A stretch of 10,246 bases of DNA from Tepidimonas sp. (GTDB taxonomy: Bacteria; Pseudomonadota; Gammaproteobacteria; Burkholderiales; Burkholderiaceae_C), in NCBI GenBank assembly GCA_025054905.1, contig JANWZF010000008.1, positions 1 to 10,246 of the forward strand, written 5' to 3'. Below are positions 1-6,626 of this stretch, one piece after another. Position 1 is the stretch's first letter. Every line of letters starts with the position of its first letter. The notes under the pieces are model-generated. The model saw nothing but the letters and a program-made list of their open reading frames with translations, was not told the origin of the DNA and made no database searches. The position numbers were made by a program, and so were the translations under genes.

Positions 1-1
1 C

Positions 2-1159
2 GGCAGTCCGACTGCGGCGCAAGGTTGCGTGCTGCACATTGGCAAATACCTGCCCCCGCCCGAGGCTGGCATCGAAAACCACATCGACCAGCTGCTGCGC
101 GGACTGATGCCGCATGTGCGCTGCGGGCTGGTGGCGGCGGCCTCGCCCCAGCAGCCCGACAGCCACCTTGGCTGTCCGTACCCGGTGTGGGTTTCCACAA
201 ACCTGGGCAAGTGGGATGCCGTGACCCTCAGTCCCACCGTGCTGGTCCACGCCTGGCGGCTGCTGTGGACCGGTCAGGTGTCGCTGCTGCATGTGCATCT
301 GCCCAATCCGTGGGCCGATCTCATCGTCCAGGGCGCGCCCGCGCGGGTGCCGGTGGTGGCCTCCTGGCACAGCGACATCGTGCGGCAGAAAGGCTGGCTC
401 AAGCTGTACCGGCCGCTGCAGCGAGCCACGTTGCGGCGGGCCTCGCGCATCATCGTCGCCACCACGGCGCACTGGCGCTCGAGCACTCAGCTGAAAGGGC
501 ACGACATCGAAGCCAAGATCGCGGTTGTCCCTTACGGTGTGGATCTGGCGGCTTTGACGCTTGCGCACGCCGACCCCGCCATGATGGAGCGCATCCAGGC
601 GTTTGCTGCGGGCCGGCCCGTCATCGCCACCGTCGGGCGCCACATCTATTACAAAGGCTATCCTTGGTTGCTCGAGGCCTTGGCCTCGATGCAGACCAAT
701 GCCGTGTTGGTGATGGTCGGTCAAGGTCCCTTGACCCCACAACTGCAGCAGCAGGCCCTGTGGCTGGGTGTGGGGCAGCGGGTGCTTTGGCTCGGTGGCC
801 AACCGCGGGCATCCATGATTGCCGCATTGCAAGCCTGTGATGTCTTCACCCTGCCGTCTGTGGAACCTTCCGAGGCTTTTGGCTTGGCCAGTGCCGAAGC
901 GATGGCCTGTGGCAAGCCCACTGTGGTATGTGCCTTGGGCAATGGAGTCGAGGAGCTCAACCGCCACGGGCACACCAGCCTGGTGGTGCCGCCGCGGGAT
1001 CCTGCGGCGTTGGCGCGCGCGCTTGACACCCTGCTACAAAACCACGCGCTGCGTCGGCGCATGGGGGATCAGGCGCGCCAATGGGTGGCCACTCGCTACA
1101 GCGTGGACAGCATGGTGGCCGCGACGCTGGACGTCTACCGCGATTTGATCGGCCCTTGA
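2..1159 (+). CDS. Glycosyltransferase family 4 (GT-B fold), 5' end probably outside window
   Basis: Retaining GT-B glycosyltransferase, probably transferring a sugar from a nucleotide donor (often GDP-mannose or GDP-deoxyhexose in this group) to the growing lipid-linked glycan at the cytoplasmic side of the inner membrane. Seen: the N-terminal first strand and glycine loop VLHIGKYLPPPEAGIENH, an HLPNPWAD segment and an ASWHSDIVRQK segment typical of O-antigen mannosyl/rhamnosyltransferases, VATVGRH opening the C-terminal Rossmann domain, and the E-x7-E motif EAFGLASAE (E282 and E290, counting from the GTG at 29). The reading frame is open to the window edge. The GTG at 29 would start inside the first beta strand, with no Shine-Dalgarno sequence before it, so the true start is probably a few codons upstream of the window. 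The length (about 376 aa or slightly more) is normal. The next gene follows after 55 bases. Sugar specificity cannot be read from the sequence. Confidence 0.9.
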   Translation, partial: GSPTAAQGCVLHIGKYLPPPEAGIENHIDQLLRGLMPHVRCGLVAAASPQQPDSHLGCPYPVWVSTNLGKWDAVTLSPTVLVHAWRLLWTGQVSLLHVHLPNPWADLIVQGAPARVPVVASWHSDIVRQKGWLKLYRPLQRATLRRASRIIVATTAHWRSSTQLKGHDIEAKIAVVPYGVDLAALTLAHADPAMMERIQAFAAGRPVIATVGRHIYYKGYPWLLEALASMQTNAVLVMVGQGPLTPQLQQQALWLGVGQRVLWLGGQPRASMIAALQACDVFTLPSVEPSEAFGLASAEAMACGKPTVVCALGNGVEELNRHGHTSLVVPPRDPAALARALDTLLQNHALRRRMGDQARQWVATRYSVDSMVAATLDVYRDLIGP

Positions 1160-1214
1160 ACCATCGCCATGGACGCATGTGTGTCGCGGATGATGTGACC
1201 CTGGGTAAGTCGCC

Positions 1215-2336
1215 TTGCAAACCTTTTTACTAGCCCTTGCAAGCACCTTCATCGCCACGATGTTGTTGGTGCACTATGCTCGCATTCATCTGGCCTATAC
1301 CGCCGAGCAGGGCAGCGACCGTCGGCGGCGGCGCTACCACGTCGGCACCGTTCCCCGGGTTGGAGGACTGGCTTTCTGCCTTGGGCTGCTGGCGGCGCTG
1401 GCCTGGAGTGGATGGCGTGGGCTGGTGGGCCGCGAAGCGGCCTATCTCATCCTTGCCGCATTACCGGCATTGGCGGCGGGTCTGGCCGAAGACATCACCA
1501 AGCGGGTGACCCCCCAAATTCGTCTGCTGGCCACGCTGTTGGCCGCCCTGTTGGCCGTTGTTCTGTTGCAGGCCTACATCCATCACGTTCAGATCGGCCT
1601 GGTCGATGCCTGGCTCAGTTGGCGTCCTCCCCAATGGACCTGGGCGCCCTTGGGGGTGCTGCTCACGATCATCGGCGTGGCCGGGGTTGCCAATGCCATC
1701 AACATCATCGACGGCTTTCACGGGCTGGCGGCGGCGGTCTGCATCATCATGATGGGGGCGATTGGCTACGTGGGCTGGATCGTGGGTGACACCTTGATCG
1801 TGCAACTGGCGTTGGCCTACATGGGTGCACTGCTGGGTTTTTTGCTGTGGAACTACCCCAAAGGTTTGATCTTTCTGGGTGATGGCGGGGCCTATCTGGC
1901 GGGTTTTTTGCTCGCGCAGGCGGGTGTTTTGCTCGTGGTGCGCAATCCCCAAGTCACCCCGTGGTTTGTGCTGCTGGTGTGTGCGTATCCGGTGGTGGAA
2001 ACCCTGTTTTCCATCTACCGCAAAGCCTTCGTGCGCAACGTCTCGCCGACCATGCCCGATGGACTGCACATGCACATGCTGGTCTACCGGCGGCTCTTGC
2101 GCTGGTCGGCGGGCAATGCAGTTGCGCGCGAAGTCACCGCCCGCAACGCAGCCACCTCGCCATACTTGTGGGCCTTGTGCTCGCTGGCGGTGGTGCCGGC
2201 TGTTCTCCTTTGGAGCCAGCCCATCGGCCTGCAGATCGCCTTGGCCGTGTACGTATTCATCTACATCGCCATGTACGTGCGCCTGGTGCGATTTCGCTCG
2301 CCTTCGTGGTTGCGTCGGCACATCGGCAGCCGCTGA
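1215..2336 (+). CDS. MraY/WecA-type undecaprenyl-phosphate sugar-1-phosphate transferase
   Basis: Polytopic inner-membrane enzyme of the polyprenyl-phosphate N-acetylhexosamine-1-phosphate transferase family. It should transfer a HexNAc-1-phosphate from a UDP-sugar to undecaprenyl phosphate, the priming step of O-polysaccharide synthesis. Seen in 373 aa: about ten hydrophobic segments, the cytoplasmic acidic motif AED at 91-93, NAINIIDG at 160-167, the catalytic-loop GDGGA with D223, and DGLHMHML at 282-289, matching the family's D-x-x-H-x-H-type loop. The first acidic pair is Glu-Asp where E. coli WecA has Asp-Asp; this occurs in a related proteobacterial subgroup as far as I recall. The start is TTG: an in-frame stop lies at 1206-1208, no other start codon precedes the first membrane helix, and the next ATG (1260) would cut that helix. 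No good Shine-Dalgarno sequence is visible. Codon use is unusually rich in TTG leucine compared with the genes further downstream. Confidence 0.93.
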   Translation: MQTFLLALASTFIATMLLVHYARIHLAYTAEQGSDRRRRRYHVGTVPRVGGLAFCLGLLAALAWSGWRGLVGREAAYLILAALPALAAGLAEDITKRVTPQIRLLATLLAALLAVVLLQAYIHHVQIGLVDAWLSWRPPQWTWAPLGVLLTIIGVAGVANAINIIDGFHGLAAAVCIIMMGAIGYVGWIVGDTLIVQLALAYMGALLGFLLWNYPKGLIFLGDGGAYLAGFLLAQAGVLLVVRNPQVTPWFVLLVCAYPVVETLFSIYRKAFVRNVSPTMPDGLHMHMLVYRRLLRWSAGNAVAREVTARNAATSPYLWALCSLAVVPAVLLWSQPIGLQIALAVYVFIYIAMYVRLVRFRSPSWLRRHIGSR

Positions 2337-2343
2337 AGGAGCC

Positions 2344-2379
2344 ATGCGCGTCCAGCAGCACGTACCAGCCCTACCTTGA
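2344..2379 (+). CDS. Possible 11-residue leader minicistron before gmd
   Basis: A short frame MRVQQHVPALP starts at an ATG preceded by AAGGAG (2336-2341). Its TGA stop (2377-2379) overlaps the start of the gmd ribosome-binding site (2378-2385). This could couple gmd translation to ribosomes arriving from the preceding gene. The spacer between AAGGAG and ATG is only two bases, shorter than usual, and eleven codons carry no coding signal, so it may be chance or the trace of a lost gene start. No attenuator hairpin was seen. Confidence 0.2.
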   Translation: MRVQQHVPALP

Positions 2380-2385
2380 GAAGGA
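2378..2385 (+). promoter_or_regulatory. Ribosome-binding site that decides the gmd start
   Basis: GAGAAGGA lies eight bases before the ATG at 2394. It supports that ATG over an in-frame TTG at 2376, which would place the ribosome-binding site inside the coding sequence. Confidence 0.75.
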
Positions 2386-2393
2386 TCTTACGG

Positions 2394-3467
2394 ATGAACC
2401 CACCCACCACGCCACGGCGCGCCGTGGTCACCGGCATCACGGGCCAAGACGGAGCCTACATGGCCCAGCTTCTGCTGACCAAAGGCTACACCGTGTACGG
2501 AACCTACCGACGCAGCAGCGCGCCCAATTTCTGGCGCATCCATGAGCTGGGCATCATGGACCATCCGGGCTTGCGGTTGGTGGAATACGACCTCACCGAT
2601 CCCGGGGCGGCCGTCCACCTCATCCAGGCCTGCGAGCCCGATGAGGTCTACAACCTGGCGGCGCAAAGTTTTGTCGGAGTCTCATTTCAGCAACCCACCA
2701 CCACCGCCCACATCACGGGCCTGGGCCCCTTGCACCTGCTGGAGGCCATCCGCATCGTCAATCCGCGCGTGCGGTTCTACCAGGCCAGCACCTCCGAACT
2801 GTTCGGCAAAGTACAGGCCATTCCCCAGAACGAAGACACCCCGTTCTATCCCCGCAGTCCCTACGGTGTCGCCAAGCTCTTTGCGCACTGGACCACCATC
2901 AACTACCGCGAAAGCTACAACATCTTCGGCGTCAGCGGCATCCTGTTCAATCACGAAAGTCCGCTGCGCGGCATCGAATTCGTGACCCGCAAAATCACGC
3001 GCGCCGTGGCACGCATCCACCTCGGCCAGCAAGACTGTCTGGAACTGGGCAACCTCGATGCCCAGCGTGACTGGGGCTATGCCCCCGAATACGTTGAAGG
3101 CATGTGGCGCATGCTGCAGGCGGATCGGCCCGACACCTATGTGCTGGCCACGGGTGTGACCACCCCGGTGCGTGAATTCGTACGTATGGCCTTTGCGGCT
3201 GTTGGCGTGGACATCGAATTTCGCGGTGCTGCCCAGGACGAAATCGGCATCGACACCCGCAGCGGAAAAACCCTGGTGCGCGTCAACCCCAAGTTTTACC
3301 GTCCGGCTGAAGTCGACCTGCTCATCGGCGACAGCACACGCGCGCGTCAGCAACTGGGCTGGCAGCCGCGCACCAGCGTGCGTGAGCTTTGCCAACTCAT
3401 GGTCCAGGCCGACCTGCGGCGCCTGCAGGACGGCAGCGATCGTGCCGCCTCTGGTGGTGACGTCTGA
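2394..3467 (+). CDS. gmd: GDP-mannose 4,6-dehydratase
   Basis: Cytoplasmic short-chain dehydrogenase/reductase (extended type) converting GDP-D-mannose to GDP-4-keto-6-deoxy-D-mannose, the branch point for GDP-D-rhamnose, GDP-L-fucose, GDP-6-deoxytalose and GDP-perosamine. Seen in 357 aa: the nucleotide-binding loop TGITGQDG at 13-20, the catalytic Thr-x-Glu in STSELFG (T133, E135), the YxxxK pair Y157 and K161 in SPYGVAKLF, the family blocks FNHESPLRG and GNLDAQRDWGYAPEYV, and the C-terminal VNPKFYRPAEVDLLIGD. All key residues are present and the length is normal. The start ATG is set by GAGAAGGA eight bases upstream. The stop overlaps the wzm start (TGATG), pointing to translational coupling. 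No enzyme that uses the product is in the window, so the final sugar cannot be named. Confidence 0.97.
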   Translation: MNPPTTPRRAVVTGITGQDGAYMAQLLLTKGYTVYGTYRRSSAPNFWRIHELGIMDHPGLRLVEYDLTDPGAAVHLIQACEPDEVYNLAAQSFVGVSFQQPTTTAHITGLGPLHLLEAIRIVNPRVRFYQASTSELFGKVQAIPQNEDTPFYPRSPYGVAKLFAHWTTINYRESYNIFGVSGILFNHESPLRGIEFVTRKITRAVARIHLGQQDCLELGNLDAQRDWGYAPEYVEGMWRMLQADRPDTYVLATGVTTPVREFVRMAFAAVGVDIEFRGAAQDEIGIDTRSGKTLVRVNPKFYRPAEVDLLIGDSTRARQQLGWQPRTSVRELCQLMVQADLRRLQDGSDRAASGGDV

Positions 3468-4336
3468 TGACCCCTGGCAGCTCGCACAGCGGCGCCAGCC
3501 ATCGCAGCGGCGGCGCCGACGGCTCCACAGACGCGCGCGTGCGGCGCCGCGACACGCTGCGCTTTGTCCTGCTGCTGGCACGGCAACGCATCGTCGATGC
3601 CTACCGCAGCGCGGGCCTCGGTGCCCTTTGGGCCTTTCTGCCCCAGTTGGCCCAGATCGCCACGCTGGGGTTCATCCTCGGGGCCGTCATGCCCCAAAAG
3701 CTGGGGGGTGGCTCGGTCGGTACAGCGGTACCGTACGTGGTGTACATGCTGCCAGGCGTGCTGCTGTGGCAACTCTTTCACGACACCCTCATCAACGTGG
3801 CCAACGCACTGCCAGCGCAGCGGCTCATTCTCAAAAAGCACCCGGTCGATCTTGGTCTGATTGCGTTGTACGTGCCCCTGGCGCAAGGCGTTCCCTTTCT
3901 CGCTGCCCTCGGCGTGCTGTGGCTGCTGGTGGCGCTGTTTTGGCAGCCCGTGCCGATCGCCGCGGTGGGCGTCACGCTGCTGGTGGCTTTGGCGCTGGCT
4001 GCCATGGCGTATGTCGTCGGTCTGGTTTGGGGCATGGTGGCCGTGCTCATCCCTGACGTTCGGCTGGCCCTGCCATCGCTGCTGCAAGTTGGGTTTTGGC
4101 TGACCCCCATCGTTTACCCGCCCGACATCATCCCTGCGGCGTGGCGGCAATCGTGGATGGTGCTGCACCCCTGGTACGGGTGGTTGGCTCCGGTGCAGGC
4201 AGCCTGGACCGGGTTGCCCGCCCTGCAACCGCCCGCCGCGTGGTACGTTACCCCCGCCGTCATCGCTGTCGTGCATGCCATCGTGCTGTGGCGCATGGTC
4301 AACCGGGGCCGAAAGGTTGTGCTCGATGCGCTCTGA
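3467..4336 (+). CDS. wzm: O-polysaccharide ABC exporter, membrane subunit
   Basis: Inner-membrane permease of the ABC-2 family that, with Wzt, moves the completed undecaprenyl-linked polysaccharide to the periplasmic face. Seen in 289 aa: an N-terminal amphipathic stretch with LLLARQRIVDAYRSAGLGALW before the first helix, about six hydrophobic helices, a charged cytoplasmic loop LILKKHPVDLG between helices 2 and 3, and the conserved FWLTPIVYP block near residues 210-218. About the first 28 residues are Ser/Gly/Arg-rich and look disordered, which is longer than in many family members; a GTG at 3539 is a possible alternative start. The ATG overlaps the gmd stop, and the gene shares 11 bases with wzt, as expected for a stoichiometric pair. 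The gene symbol is assigned by family and context. Confidence 0.92.
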   Translation: MTPGSSHSGASHRSGGADGSTDARVRRRDTLRFVLLLARQRIVDAYRSAGLGALWAFLPQLAQIATLGFILGAVMPQKLGGGSVGTAVPYVVYMLPGVLLWQLFHDTLINVANALPAQRLILKKHPVDLGLIALYVPLAQGVPFLAALGVLWLLVALFWQPVPIAAVGVTLLVALALAAMAYVVGLVWGMVAVLIPDVRLALPSLLQVGFWLTPIVYPPDIIPAAWRQSWMVLHPWYGWLAPVQAAWTGLPALQPPAAWYVTPAVIAVVHAIVLWRMVNRGRKVVLDAL

Positions 4337-5564
4337 GCCTGTCCTGCGTGTGCGCCACTTGGCCAAAAGCTTCAGCCACCTTCCGGCCAGTCCGTGGGCG
4401 GCCATGGCAGCGCTGCTAGGCTTGGGCCGGCGACCGCTGGCCGCCGGCAAGCGAGTGCTGCACGACATCAGTTTCGATCTCATGCCCGGGCAGGCCTTGG
4501 CCATCATCGGGCGCAACGGCAGCGGCAAATCGACCCTGCTCAAACTCATCACCGGCAGCCTCGTGCCCGATGCTGGGTCCATCAGCATTGCCGGGCGCAT
4601 CAGCGCCATCCTGGAGCTGGGCGCCGGCTTCGACCTGGACGCCACGGGCCGCCAGAACATGGCCATGCAAGCAGCCCTGTGGGGGGTGCAAGCCGAGGAA
4701 TTGGCGCGCCACAGCCAAGCCATCATCGACTACAGCGAGCTGGGGGCGGCCATCGACGAGCCGGTGCGCACCTACTCCTCCGGCATGATGCTGCGGCTGG
4801 CCTTTTCGATCGCCATCCACGCGCAGGCCGACGTGCTCATCGTCGACGAAGCGCTGGCCGTGGGTGATGCGCGCTTTCAGCAAAAGTGCATGGCCTCCAT
4901 CCGCGCCCACCTGAGCCGGGGCGGGGCGTTGCTGTTGGTCTCCCACGACCTCAACAGCGTCAAAACCCTATGCCAGCACGCCATCCTGCTGCAAGACGGC
5001 CGCATCGTCCAGCAAGGTGCCCCGGCTGCCGTTTGCGATGCCTACTTGGCCCGGCTCCTGACACAGGCCGACGGCGCTGGCGATCAAGCCGCTGCCGTGA
5101 CCCACGGCGCGGCAGCCAGCATCGTCGAGCTGCTGATCAATGGCCAGCCGCGGCGCGACGTGGCGCTCAGGACGGGCGACTGGCTCGAGATCCGCCTCAC
5201 CCTGCAAGCCCACACCGCTGTGGACAACCTGGCCGCCGGCTTCATGCTGCACGACGCGCGTGGCCAAGACCTGTTTGGCGTCAACACCCAACTGGCGCGG
5301 CAGCCCATCGCGTTGCACCAGGCGGGCCAGACCTGCACCGTCACCCTGCGGGTCCAACTGCTGCTCGGGGCGGGGCACTACACCGTCACGGTGGCCGTGC
5401 ACGATGCCGACGACTACACCCGCAACGTCATCTACTGGGGCTTTGGGGCCATCGCCATCGAGGTGGTGGACCCCAGCGGCGACAGCGTCGGGCACTGCAA
5501 ACTGCCCCATCATCTCGACGTCCAATTCCAATCCCAACCCGGCCCCTTGGTCATCCACTCATGA
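4326..5564 (+). CDS. wzt: O-polysaccharide ABC exporter, ATPase with C-terminal glycan-binding domain
   Basis: Cytoplasmic ATPase partner of Wzm. Seen in 412 aa: Walker A GRNGSGKST at 62-70, signature YSSGM at 150-154, Walker B VLIVDE at 170-175 (D174, E175), and the switch histidine in SHD (H207). After a linker (about 235-265) follows a beta-rich C-terminal domain with GFMLHDARGQDLFGVNT, the hallmark block of Wzt C-terminal domains (Wzt_C family). In E. coli O8/O9a-type systems this domain binds the chemically capped non-reducing end, so only finished chains are exported. The ATG at 4326 is chosen because AAAGG (4312-4316) precedes it and the mature sequence begins normally there; an earlier in-frame ATG at 4275 would add 17 atypical residues deep inside wzm. 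The stop overlaps the next start (ATGA), so wzt and the methyltransferase are coupled. Confidence 0.95.
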   Translation: MRSEPVLRVRHLAKSFSHLPASPWAAMAALLGLGRRPLAAGKRVLHDISFDLMPGQALAIIGRNGSGKSTLLKLITGSLVPDAGSISIAGRISAILELGAGFDLDATGRQNMAMQAALWGVQAEELARHSQAIIDYSELGAAIDEPVRTYSSGMMLRLAFSIAIHAQADVLIVDEALAVGDARFQQKCMASIRAHLSRGGALLLVSHDLNSVKTLCQHAILLQDGRIVQQGAPAAVCDAYLARLLTQADGAGDQAAAVTHGAAASIVELLINGQPRRDVALRTGDWLEIRLTLQAHTAVDNLAAGFMLHDARGQDLFGVNTQLARQPIALHQAGQTCTVTLRVQLLLGAGHYTVTVAVHDADDYTRNVIYWGFGAIAIEVVDPSGDSVGHCKLPHHLDVQFQSQPGPLVIHS

Positions 5565-6583
5565 TCACCCAAGCCCTCTACCGCCTGTACGGATGGCTCA
5601 TTCGCATACCCGGCATCGGGCCGCGCCTGGACCTATGGGTGCGCCGCCACCGGCACTGGGCCTACCGCCTGCGCGATCAGGCCCTGCGGTTGGATCGCCT
5701 GTGGCCCCTGCGCGGCCAGGCGCAGCCCAATGCATCCACCGACGCCCGGCTGCAGGACCTGGCCTGGATGCTTGCAGGCCTGCGTGACGCCGTGGCGCAA
5801 GTCCAGCAGCGCCTGCAGACGCTGGAGGTGCGCCTGCAGACGCTGGAGGTGCGCCAGCAGACGCTGGAGCAGCGGCCCAGCCCCGCGCAGCAACTGGACG
5901 ACGTCCTGTCCCGGCACCACCACGCCCTCAACCTCAAAGTGGACGCCACCCTGCAGGCGCTGCTGCAGCGGGTCGAGCGTGCCGAGCGTCAGCTCGGCCA
6001 GGCCACCGTGCAGGCCAGCCGGCCGCTTGCGGCCAGCCGCATCCTCTCGGCGGCCAAACTGGCTGAGCACATGGCGCGGCCGCAGGGGCTATGGCTGGAG
6101 CTTGGCTGCGGCGAGCACCCTGACCCCGAGCGCATCAACGTCGACCTGCGGCCCCTGCCGGGGGTGGACATCGTGGCCGACGTCACGCAACTGCCCCTGC
6201 CCGACGCCAGCGTGGCCGACCTGCGCGCCGCGCACCTGGTCGAACACTTCACCGCCCAGCATTTCGTCACCCGGGTGCTGCCTGAGTGGTACCGCGTCCT
6301 GGCCCCTGGGGCTGTTCTGCGCCTCATCACCCCCGACCTGTCCGCCATGCTGCAGGCACATCTGCGCGGCGAACTCAGCGAACCGGACCTGGTCCACGTG
6401 CTGTACGGCGGGCAGGACTACGAAGGCGACTTTCACTACCACGCCTACAGCCCCGACGCCCTGGCCGCCCTGCTGCGGGCGCACGGTTTTGGCTCCATCG
6501 ACATCGTGGCCCAAGGGCGCCGCAATGGCCTGTGCCTCGAATTCGAGCTGATTGCCCGCAAAACAACCCCCGCGCTCGCCTGA
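5561..6583 (+). CDS. Coiled-coil SAM-dependent methyltransferase, candidate O-chain terminator
   Basis: Predicted to methylate a sugar or another group of the polysaccharide in the cytoplasm. Seen in 340 aa: residues 1-50 are rich in aromatic and basic residues and could form amphipathic, membrane-touching helices (LYRLYGWLIRIPGIGP). Residues 64-104 form a heptad coiled coil with a/d positions L64, L67, L71, L74, V78, V81, L85, L88, L92, L95, Q99 and L102. After a proline break a second helical stretch covers about 110-150. A class I methyltransferase domain spans about 165-335, with motif I ELGCGE at 180-185, the NVDLRPLPGVDIVADV block, LPLPDASV and LVEHF, and a late EWYRVLAPGA block. The start overlaps the wzt stop (ATGA). 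The partnership with a Wzt that has a glycan-binding domain suggests a chain-capping role like that of WbdD, but the domain order is reversed and there is no kinase domain. A side-chain O-methyltransferase is the alternative. Confidence 0.85.
   Translation: MITQALYRLYGWLIRIPGIGPRLDLWVRRHRHWAYRLRDQALRLDRLWPLRGQAQPNASTDARLQDLAWMLAGLRDAVAQVQQRLQTLEVRLQTLEVRQQTLEQRPSPAQQLDDVLSRHHHALNLKVDATLQALLQRVERAERQLGQATVQASRPLAASRILSAAKLAEHMARPQGLWLELGCGEHPDPERINVDLRPLPGVDIVADVTQLPLPDASVADLRAAHLVEHFTAQHFVTRVLPEWYRVLAPGAVLRLITPDLSAMLQAHLRGELSEPDLVHVLYGGQDYEGDFHYHAYSPDALAALLRAHGFGSIDIVAQGRRNGLCLEFELIARKTTPALA
5810..5872 (+). repeat. 21-base tandem repeat, three copies, encoding coiled-coil heptads
   Basis: Copies at 5810-5830, 5831-5851 and 5852-5872. 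The first two are identical over all 21 bases and encode RLQTLEV. The third differs at three bases (18/21) and encodes RQQTLEQ. Each copy is exactly one heptad, in register with the heptads before it, so adding or removing copies keeps both the reading frame and the coiled-coil phase. Exact identity of two neighbouring copies suggests recent duplication. Confidence 0.95.
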
Positions 6584-6611
6584 TCGACGCTGTCACCGCC
6601 ATCACCATCTC

Positions 6612-6616
6612 AGGGA
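6612..6616 (+). promoter_or_regulatory. Ribosome-binding site for the GT2-GT4 gene
   Basis: AGGGA ends ten bases before the ATG at 6627. It supports this start over an in-frame upstream start at 6552, which overlaps the methyltransferase gene and would add 25 low-complexity residues. Confidence 0.65.
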
Positions 6617-6626
6617 ACTTGCCGCC

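Noticed and set aside
1169..1198. Ten-codon frame in the gap between the first two genes
   Set aside because: No ribosome-binding site, no recognisable content, and expected by chance.
3347..4726. A 459-residue open frame on the - strand
   Set aside because: It is antisense to wzm and parts of gmd and wzt, low-complexity (His/Arg/Gln/Gly-rich), and has no family motif. Same compositional cause.
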